Part shown: positions 42,891 to 48,705 of the stretch, piece by piece
Layout: every line of letters begins with the position of its first letter
Position numbering within the stretch: the first letter of the stretch is position 1
NCBI GenBank assembly: GCA_009691805.1
Contig: SIAK01000002.1
Coordinates: 81,627 to 130,331 of the forward strand
Length of the DNA: 48,705 nucleotides
Reading direction: 5' to 3'
DNA from: Phycisphaerales bacterium
Lineage (GTDB): Bacteria; Planctomycetota; Phycisphaerae; Phycisphaerales; SM1A02
The notes under the pieces: generated by a model
What the model saw: only the letters and a program-made list of their open reading frames with translations
What the model was told of the DNA's origin: nothing
The model's database searches: none
Made by a program: the position numbers and the translations under genes

Positions 42891-43339
42891 AAGTAATTCC
42901 TCATGACGGCAATCTTGTAGCCCCAACTGAGGAGGCCAAGGACACCCACGATGAGCCAGAATTTTCCGCCGCTACAACGTCCAGCAATCGGAGCGATGCT
43001 GCGACCAGTCGCAACAGACCAAAGCGATGCGACAAAGATACATCCTGTCGCGAGGGCAACGATCATAGCCATCGGTTGATTGACGAAACTGTCGATGAAA
43101 TGCCCCTTCGCTGCGAGCGCGAATGAGGTTGTATAACCGCAGGTTGGGCAGGGAATGCCGAAGCGCTCGGGCCATGCACAGGCGGGTAAGCCTAGTTGCT
43201 GATGCGTTCCGATGCCTTTTGCAGCAGGTTGCAGCCACCATGCGAGCCCGAGCACGGCGCCTGTGATCGCGGCGACGAGCAATCCAGTGAGCCGTCGGCG
43301 GCGTAAATCTTTTGGCGTGTTGGGTGGCAGAAATTCCAT
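42887..43339 (-). CDS. DUF2752-family membrane protein
   Basis: 150 residues with two or three hydrophobic segments (LLVAAITGAVLGLAWWL; MIVALATGCIFVASLWSV; FWLIVGVLGLLSWGYKI). The middle holds FGIPCPTCGYTTSFALAAKGHF, the Cys-Pro-x-Cys-Gly motif that defines DUF2752. Family function is unknown. It leads a tightly overlapping leftward operon with two lipoproteins and a glycosyltransferase-like gene, which points to a cell-envelope role. Confidence 0.8.
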   Translation of the reverse strand: MEFLPPNTPKDLRRRRLTGLLVAAITGAVLGLAWWLQPAAKGIGTHQQLGLPACAWPERFGIPCPTCGYTTSFALAAKGHFIDSFVNQPMAMIVALATGCIFVASLWSVATGRSIAPIAGRCSGGKFWLIVGVLGLLSWGYKIAVMRNYF

Positions 43340-43395
43340 CGAAGCCGCACAGAGTAACGCAGTCGCGAGAGAGCGCGGAGGGTTAGCATGACCTC

Positions 43396-44418
43396 ATGGC
43401 GGCTGCAGCTCCAACGCGTTGGCTCGATGGGCACCTTGATCTCGCGTACCTCGCGCTCGAGCCTGCTTCGAACCGCGACATGTTCGCGCCGATTCCCGCA
43501 GATTCAACGGCGTGCATCACACTTCCCGCGCTTTCTGCTGCGCGCGTTGGCGTTGCGCTTGGAACTATTTTCACCGAGCTTGGCGGCAATACGAATGACC
43601 CGTGCGCCTATCGCGCGGGCGATCCTGAAAGTGCGCACGCTGCGGGTGTGCGCCAACTCGAGTGGTACCTCGACGCGCAAGCGAAGGGAAAGATTCGTCT
43701 CGTCACAACCGTCGTTGAGCTTGACGAGTGCTGGAACAATACGGATGCGAACGCGCCGCTTGGTGTCGTGCTGCTGATGGAATGCGCGGATCCGATTCGC
43801 AATCCTGAAGAAGTGCCGTGGTGGTTTGAGCAAGGTGTGCGTGTGGTTGGCATGGCATGGGGACGCGGGTCGCGCTACTGCGGCGGCAATGCGATGGCTG
43901 GCGGATTGCATCCGATCGGACGCGCGCTTGTGGACGTCTTCGATGACCTTGGCATGCTGCACGATACGTCGCATCTTTCGCGCGCGGCGTTTGATGATCT
44001 CCTCAATGCGACCGATCGGCGCATCGTCGCGACACACTCCAACGCCGCGGCATTGATGCCGCATTCCGAGCGACACCTCACCGATGTGCAACTCGCCGCG
44101 ATCGCTTCGCGCGATGGCGTTGTTGGACTGAATCTCTTCGGCAAGTTTCTTGCAACCGGCCGACCTGCGACGCTCGACGATTGCGTCGCGCACGTTGAAC
44201 GCATCGCAGAATTCGCGACCTCAAAGCGCATCGCGCTCGGCAGCGACTTCGATGGTGGATTCAACCGACTCGATGTGCCGCAAGAGATTGGCGGGCCACT
44301 CGGGCTTGATGCACTGAGCAACGCGCTGGCGAAGCGTGGCTTCTCAAGCGCGGAAGTGCTTGGTTTTCAGCATGAAAACTGGCTGCGCGTGCTACGCGCG
44401 TCATTGCCCAAAGGCTGA
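43396..44418 (+). CDS. M19 (renal/membrane) dipeptidase family hydrolase
   Basis: Dizinc dipeptidase-like TIM barrel, 340 residues. Zinc ligands: DGHLDLAYLAL at the start, LLMECADPI, DTSHLSRAAFDDL and ATHSNAAALMPH; the conserved GSDFDGGF closes the site. Cleaves dipeptides or D-amino-acid dipeptides in known members. No signal peptide is seen. Transcribed rightward, divergent from the DUF2752 operon; convergent with the ParA-associated gene, 21 bases away. Confidence 0.9.
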   Translation: MAAAAPTRWLDGHLDLAYLALEPASNRDMFAPIPADSTACITLPALSAARVGVALGTIFTELGGNTNDPCAYRAGDPESAHAAGVRQLEWYLDAQAKGKIRLVTTVVELDECWNNTDANAPLGVVLLMECADPIRNPEEVPWWFEQGVRVVGMAWGRGSRYCGGNAMAGGLHPIGRALVDVFDDLGMLHDTSHLSRAAFDDLLNATDRRIVATHSNAAALMPHSERHLTDVQLAAIASRDGVVGLNLFGKFLATGRPATLDDCVAHVERIAEFATSKRIALGSDFDGGFNRLDVPQEIGGPLGLDALSNALAKRGFSSAEVLGFQHENWLRVLRASLPKG

Positions 44419-44439
44419 GCATCGTCTGAGACTGCGTGG

Positions 44440-45855
44440 TTAGCGCGGACCGACGATCGCTTGGCAGAACCACGCCGAAGTACCATCGACATCAATCGCG
44501 ATCACCTGGTGATACGCGACATGATCGAGACCTTCGGGCACGATCAACGCGCCGCTCTCATTCTGTTCAAGCACGATGTCCGTCGTGACATTGCTCTCGA
44601 TGCACAAACTCGGGTACGCGAGCGCAAGTAGTTCCACATGCTCTTGCGCCCACTGACGCGCGTGCAAGACAAGCGCGATGCGCGACGCAGGGACGACGAG
44701 GTGCAGACTGCCTTGCGCATCAAGTGCAAGTTCAACCTCTTTCCAACGAGGCGGACGAATCGCCAATGGTGAAAGTCCTGGCAATAGTTTCGCGAAGGAT
44801 GCAGGCAGCGCTTGGGTTGAAATCTGCGCAATCTTCGGACTCACTTGCTTCGGCGCGACGGCAAACACAACCGCGTCCGCACGGGCAGCGGCTTCAGGAA
44901 TCGCTGCAATCTCCGCAATAACTGACGGAGCTCGCATCGGCGGTTCTTCAAGAACGACTTGCGTTGGCGGGACGGGACCGATGCGAAACGGAAGCACTGC
45001 GGAGTACTGCACGGGCGGAACAATCGTCGCGGCTGCCGCTGCAGTTTCGAGCGCAACCGCAGCGTTCATCGCGACTGCGGCGTTCATTGGAACTACTGGA
45101 CGGGGCGCAGTGCGCGTGGGTGACTTTGCGGCAGTCATGGACGGAGCATCAAATCGTGACGCGCGAGCGCTGACTGCTTGCGCGACGGTGACGCACACAC
45201 TCGCGAGCGAAGCGCCAGGAACTTCGAAGCTCTCGCGAAAGCTCGATTCCACCGCGTCCATCCGCTGCATGCAAACGCCGACCGTGAGATTCGTGCGCAA
45301 GAACGCGCGCGTCGTGCGATCAAGTCGCTCGGCGATTTCGCGAGACTCCGCATCGTTGGCGCCCACAATCGACAGTTCAATCGGCGGAATCGTGCGGCCA
45401 CCGCGTTCTGCGTGCTCGACAAATCCCTTGAGAAGTTTGTACGCGCCAACGGTCGCCGCGTCGTCCGCACCAGTGAGCAAGATGACGCGATCGATGCCGT
45501 CAAGCGCAGCAGGAATGTGCGACTCCGCATCGCCAAAGACGCAGAAAATCCAGCGTCCCACAGTGCGCGCGAGCGTTGTGACTGCAGTTTCGAAGTTGTC
45601 TCTCGCGCTGACTTCTATCTTGCGACCGCCTGCCCGCAGCACTTCGATTTCAACCTCGCCGTGCAAGACGCGAACAAGCGCAGTTGCGCCAGTGTTGCGC
45701 GCATCGCGATCCGCAAATTGCGTGAGCCACAGTCCGCCCATCACGGGAAGATGACCGACGAGCAAGAGTGTCCGTTGATCGCGCAATCGCGGCGCCGCGC
45801 GATCACCGAGGAATGCGTCGGTCACCGATGCCATCACGTCGCGCATTGCACTCAT
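44440..45855 (-). CDS. ParA-associated protein, MinD/ParA-like fold without a P-loop
   Basis: 471 residues in three parts. Residues 1-215 resemble a SIMIBI ATPase core: RTLLLVGHLPVMGGLWLTQF, later IDRVILLTGADDAATVGAYKLLKGF and ELSIVGANDAESREIAERL, matching the post-Walker B region and following strand of MinD/FlhG, but there is no KGGxGKT P-loop. Residues 215-340 are an Ala/Pro/Val-rich low-complexity linker. The C-terminus (about 340-471) is a separate alpha/beta domain (WKEVELALDAQGSLHLVVPASRIALVLH). It starts with ATG overlapping the stop of the ParA gene, so they are coupled. Assignment of the fold is by eye. Confidence 0.5.
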   Translation of the reverse strand: MSAMRDVMASVTDAFLGDRAAPRLRDQRTLLLVGHLPVMGGLWLTQFADRDARNTGATALVRVLHGEVEIEVLRAGGRKIEVSARDNFETAVTTLARTVGRWIFCVFGDAESHIPAALDGIDRVILLTGADDAATVGAYKLLKGFVEHAERGGRTIPPIELSIVGANDAESREIAERLDRTTRAFLRTNLTVGVCMQRMDAVESSFRESFEVPGASLASVCVTVAQAVSARASRFDAPSMTAAKSPTRTAPRPVVPMNAAVAMNAAVALETAAAAATIVPPVQYSAVLPFRIGPVPPTQVVLEEPPMRAPSVIAEIAAIPEAAARADAVVFAVAPKQVSPKIAQISTQALPASFAKLLPGLSPLAIRPPRWKEVELALDAQGSLHLVVPASRIALVLHARQWAQEHVELLALAYPSLCIESNVTTDIVLEQNESGALIVPEGLDHVAYHQVIAIDVDGTSAWFCQAIVGPR

Positions 45856-46976
45856 CGTTGTTCACCCTTTGATGCACCAAGGGATTGCGTCTCGGCTGGA
45901 GTTTGAGCGCCGAATCCCTGTGGAATCGGCGCTTGCGAGCGCGCATCCCCATTGCGTGCGCGTTCAGCAAGCGCGCGCAAGCGGGCGGCAAGATCCGCTG
46001 CTCGATTGAAGGGAGGTGGCACGTTCATACCTGCGGCGATTGCCGCGCCTGAAACGTCAATCGAGACCTGCGCAAGTGCGGAGTCCGCCTGCACAACGGA
46101 CGGAAAATCAACCGAATGCGTTGGCATCGGTGGTTCGATCAACGGTTGTGGCGGCATGCCAAGCATCGCTTGACCGCTCGCCTCGACCGCGTCATTCGTC
46201 TCTATGCGCCATGCTTCGAGCCACTGCGCGAGCACTTGGAAATCAACCTCTGCATCAGAACCAGGCGCGTACTCCGTCACCGCTTGACCGAAGCTCGCAG
46301 CCTCGCGCAAGACTTCATGATTGTGCACGACGACGGGAAGTAAATGTTCGCTAAAACGGCTTGAAAGCGCGGCAAGAACGTCGCGCGAGAGCGGCTTGGA
46401 TTCGTCGACGAGTGTCGGCAAAAGATAGAACGGAATCGGTTGTTGTCGACGCTCGACAAGCGCGCCGATGGTTTGAATCTGCTTCTCCGCGCCCTTCAAG
46501 CTGAAGTAACCAGTTTCGACAGGCACGAGCACGAGATCACTCGCCATCAGTGCGTTGAAGGTGAGCAGACCAATCGTCGGTGGGCAATCGACGATGCACC
46601 AATCGAAGGACTCACGCCACCATGCGAGCAATCGCGAAAGTCGGCGATCGCGATCGAGGCGCGAAGCGAGCGGACCGTAGGGAGCTTCGAGCATCGCGAG
46701 TTGCACGGTGCTCGGAAGCAGATGGAGATTCGTTCCAATTTCCCAGAGATGCGATTGCAAGTCGAGCGGTCGTTCAAGGTCACCGAGCAACAATTCGGCG
46801 ACTCCATGTTCGATGCCAGATTCAGGCACGCCCAAACCCGCCGCGCAATGCGATTGCGGATCCATGTCCACAAGCAGCGTGCGCGCGCCGCTTCGAGCGA
46901 GGACGGCAGCGAGATTGATGGCGGTCGTGGTCTTGCCACAACCACCCTTCTGATTGATGATCGATACCACTCTCAT
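45852..46976 (-). CDS. ParA/Soj-family ATPase with C-terminal extension
   Basis: Deviant-Walker ATPase, 374 residues. The start ATG 46976 gives MRVVSIINQKGGCGKTTTAI with the signature Lys10; the longer reading to 47183 has no support. Walker A' is in LLVDMDPQSH and Walker B in FDWCIVDCPP. The ParA core ends near residue 260; about 115 residues of Ala/Pro-rich extension follow and end with the helix AADLAARLRALAERARNG. Such proteins position DNA, division or polar complexes. No ParB/Spo0J-like gene lies beside it, so it may not be the chromosome-partition protein; the partner is the coupled downstream protein. Confidence 0.9.
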   Translation of the reverse strand: MRVVSIINQKGGCGKTTTAINLAAVLARSGARTLLVDMDPQSHCAAGLGVPESGIEHGVAELLLGDLERPLDLQSHLWEIGTNLHLLPSTVQLAMLEAPYGPLASRLDRDRRLSRLLAWWRESFDWCIVDCPPTIGLLTFNALMASDLVLVPVETGYFSLKGAEKQIQTIGALVERRQQPIPFYLLPTLVDESKPLSRDVLAALSSRFSEHLLPVVVHNHEVLREAASFGQAVTEYAPGSDAEVDFQVLAQWLEAWRIETNDAVEASGQAMLGMPPQPLIEPPMPTHSVDFPSVVQADSALAQVSIDVSGAAIAAGMNVPPPFNRAADLAARLRALAERARNGDARSQAPIPQGFGAQTPAETQSLGASKGEQR

Positions 46977-47017
46977 GCGAGAAGTGGAATCGGCATCCGC
47001 GCCGCTAGGAGGTGAAA

Positions 47018-47440
47018 TTGCGTTACGCTCAACTCGTGTCGACCACGATTGCACCTCGACAGGATTCCCATCCACCAACGCCGCCGCCGATCGACGGCGC
47101 GAAGCCAGCGTTTGGGGGGATGGCCATTGAGTTCGAGTCGGAGTCGGGAAGTCCGACGCCGAGCGCGCTGCCCTTTCTCTCAAACCCCGCCCTTGATTTG
47201 CTTCGATCCGTCGGACCGATCGTCCTCGTCCTGCTCATTGCATCGATTCTCGTGCGCGCATGGTCGAAGCGAACCGCCTCGAAGGCAGCGAAGCGGGTGC
47301 CGTGGCGACGCTCGCAAACTTCAGTTCCGGAGAGCCATGCACCGAGCCCCAATGAGCCGATGATCCAGCCTGATTCTGCGCTAGCCGAAGGCACTTCGCC
47401 TGAGGATGCGCTGCGAAACCTGCGAGAACGCGCCTCTTGA
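47018..47440 (+). CDS. Small single-pass membrane protein, function unknown
   Basis: 140 residues. The start is a TTG at 47018 five bases after AGGAGG (a GTG at 47012 lies within that site). A Pro/Ser-rich cytosolic or periplasmic stretch precedes one transmembrane segment near residues 65-83 (VGPIVLVLLIASILVRAW), then a basic cluster (KRTASKAAKR) and an acidic/helical end (SPEDALRNLRERAS). The orientation is inside-C by the positive-inside rule. Its stop overlaps the aroB start by four bases. Not recognised as any family. Confidence 0.65.
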   Translation: MRYAQLVSTTIAPRQDSHPPTPPPIDGAKPAFGGMAIEFESESGSPTPSALPFLSNPALDLLRSVGPIVLVLLIASILVRAWSKRTASKAAKRVPWRRSQTSVPESHAPSPNEPMIQPDSALAEGTSPEDALRNLRERAS

Positions 47441-48552
47441 TTGCAATTCCCGTCGACATTCCAGGTCAAGCGTCCGTCGTGGTTGTTGCGCGCGGCGCAC
47501 TTGAAAATCTCGCGGCGATTCTCACGACGCACGGGGGATCGGCGCTTCCCCGTCGCGTGCTGCTTTGCTTCGACCGGAATTGCACCGTGCATGCGAATCA
47601 AGCTGCGCGTGTGTTGCGAGCAGGCGGTGTCACTGTCACGGAGTTTGGACTCACGGCGACGGAAGATGCGAAGTCCGCGAGCGCAGTGGAAGCGATGTGG
47701 GATGCCGCGCTTGCCGCGCGTCTCGACCGAGGCGATTGCTTCGTTGCGCTTGGTGGTGGCCTCGTTGGTGATCTGGTTGGCTTTGCGGCGGCGACCTACT
47801 TGCGCGGCGTTCGCGTCGTGCAGATTCCAACCACGCTGTTGGCGATGGTGGATGCTGCAATTGGCGGGAAAACTGGGATCAATCGCACCTTGCCCGAGGG
47901 TGGACTTGGCAAGAATCTTGTGGGTGCATTCTGGCAACCGAGCATCACGATTGTGGACGCGAACACGCTGCGAACGCTCGGCAAGCGTGAACTGCGCGCG
48001 GGTCTTGCAGAGTGCGTGAAGCACGGACTCATCGCCGATCTCGCGCTTTTCGAAGACATTCGCCGCGATGCTGAGGTGCTCGCGAACAACGATGAGTCTG
48101 CGATCGATCGGCTGCTTCCCCGCGCAATCTCCGTGAAAACTGCGATTGTCGCGCGCGATCCGCTGGAGCGAGGTGAACGCGCGAAACTCAATCTTGGTCA
48201 CACCTTTGGGCACGCGATCGAAACGATTCCGACTTCTACGGGCAGATTGCTGCACGGCGAAGCGGTCGCAATCGGCATCGTCGCCGCTGCCGCTGCTGCA
48301 AAGTCGATGCAGATGTTGAGTGCAGATGAAGAAGCGCGCATCGCAAACACGCTTGAAAACTGCGGACTTCCTCGCATGTTCACCGGCGCGACGACAGCGA
48401 ACGAGGTGATTCGCCGCATGGGATTCGACAAGAAAAACGAAGGCGGCAAGTTAAGACTCATCCTCCCTCGTGGACTCGGCGCGTGCGAGATCGTCGAGAA
48501 TCCGCCCGACTCCGCAGTCCTCGCGGGACTCGCCTCGATTGGGATTCGTTAA
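47437..48552 (+). CDS. aroB: 3-dehydroquinate synthase
   Basis: Second step of the shikimate pathway, DAHP to 3-dehydroquinate, using NAD and a divalent metal. 371 residues. NAD-binding GGGLVGDLVGFAAATYLRG, PTTLLAMVDAAIGGKTGIN, the metal ligand Glu in LAECVKHG, and the His ligands in LNLGHTFGHAIE and LLHGEAVAIG are all present. Start TTG 47437 overlaps the stop of the membrane protein gene (TTGA). Confidence 0.96.
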   Translation: MIAIPVDIPGQASVVVVARGALENLAAILTTHGGSALPRRVLLCFDRNCTVHANQAARVLRAGGVTVTEFGLTATEDAKSASAVEAMWDAALAARLDRGDCFVALGGGLVGDLVGFAAATYLRGVRVVQIPTTLLAMVDAAIGGKTGINRTLPEGGLGKNLVGAFWQPSITIVDANTLRTLGKRELRAGLAECVKHGLIADLALFEDIRRDAEVLANNDESAIDRLLPRAISVKTAIVARDPLERGERAKLNLGHTFGHAIETIPTSTGRLLHGEAVAIGIVAAAAAAKSMQMLSADEEARIANTLENCGLPRMFTGATTANEVIRRMGFDKKNEGGKLRLILPRGLGACEIVENPPDSAVLAGLASIGIR

Positions 48553-48586
48553 TAGTGGCGTGCTACGCGCACGCTTGAAGGACACA

Positions 48587-48638
48587 ACTCAAAACCAACA
48601 GGAGCCACTGCATGCAGTGGCTCCTGTTGGTTTTGAGT
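48587..48638. terminator. 52-base perfect palindrome between aroB and tRNA-Glu
   Basis: Two 24-base arms starting ACTCAAAACCAACAGGAGCC and separated by CATG, which is itself palindromic. Both strands end with GGTTTTGAGT, so it can form a hairpin terminator in either direction: after aroB (rightward) and after tRNA-Glu (leftward). Its right end touches the last base of the tRNA. Confidence 0.9.
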
Positions 48639-48705
48639 GACCCCAAGGGGATTTGAACCCCTGTCCCATCCGTGAGAGGGATGTGTCCTAGACCGGGCTA
48701 GACGA
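48638..48705 (-). tRNA. tRNA-Glu (anticodon CTC), 5' end cut by the window
   Basis: Read on the minus strand: D-arm starting TCGTCTAG, anticodon stem CATCC/GGATG with loop CTCTCAC giving CTC, T-arm AGGGG-TTCAAAT-CCCCT and acceptor 3' strand TGGGGTC with discriminator A. The seven-base 5' acceptor strand is beyond the right edge. CCA is not encoded. Reads the Glu codon GAG. Confidence 0.93.

Noticed and set aside
46977..47183. N-terminal extension of ParA
   Set aside because: ParA cores begin just before the P-loop, as at 46976; the extension overlaps the divergent gene and is Arg/Ser-rich.

Overview
This window looks like chromosomal DNA of a planctomycete, most likely the class Phycisphaerae. 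This is an inference from content: a secreted protein ending in the planctomycete-style PEP-CTERM anchor (VPAPGALGLFALAG then RRRR), several planctomycete-style lipoproteins and hypothetical proteins, a ComEA-like/GH10-like pair next to mfd, an mraZ gene away from any division cluster, and many non-ATG starts with 4-base overlaps. The DNA is moderately G+C rich throughout and rich in CGCG/TCGCGA words. I see no insertion sequence, phage gene, CRISPR array or obvious pseudogene; it reads as stable core genome.

Layout. 1-3.0 kb: an RND efflux pump (permease cut by the window edge, plus its periplasmic adaptor) divergent from ychF. 4.2-7.0 kb: a PEP-CTERM protein, aat and an aldehyde dehydrogenase, all leftward. 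7.0-7.5 kb: a gene-free, hairpin-rich stretch with a good promoter (possible non-coding RNA), then tRNA-Gln. 7.7-13.4 kb: a rightward information-processing block (glmU uridylyltransferase domain, prs, L25, pth, S6, L9) interrupted by ssb on the opposite strand; rpsR is absent. 13.5-19.4 kb: a stand-alone TSCPD protein, then GH10-like protein, ComEA-like protein and mfd in one leftward operon with 4-base overlaps. 19.4-23.9 kb: a PurC-FolD fusion, a TlpA-like thioredoxin and a DadA-like FAD oxidoreductase. 23.9-26.5 kb: ROK kinase and a HutG-like ureohydrolase leftward, folE rightward.

26.5-37.0 kb is a long leftward run: a HEAT-like lipoprotein, M48 membrane protease, dapF, an M20 hydrolase, a class III aminotransferase (AstC/ArgD family), astA, astD and an agmatinase-family ureohydrolase, ending in a strong terminator after a second structured gene-free segment. 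The last six suggest an arginine/ornithine succinyltransferase route in which astB and astE are absent from the cluster and a ureohydrolase and an M20 hydrolase sit in their places.

37.1-48.7 kb: a NifU-like scaffold and csrA; solitary mraZ with a recognisable MraZ operator; a flavin-reductase-like protein and an amidohydrolase; a leftward operon of a DUF2752 membrane protein, two related lipoproteins and a glycosyltransferase-like protein; an M19 dipeptidase; a ParA ATPase coupled to a protein that looks like a MinD/ParA fold without its P-loop; a small membrane protein coupled to aroB; a 52-bp perfect palindrome; and a tRNA-Glu cut by the right edge.

The points most worth following up are the PurC-FolD fusion, whose FolD half has substitutions at all three classical active-site positions, the hybrid arginine catabolic operon, the ParA/pseudo-ParA pair, the GH10-like protein without catalytic glutamates, and two candidate structured RNAs.
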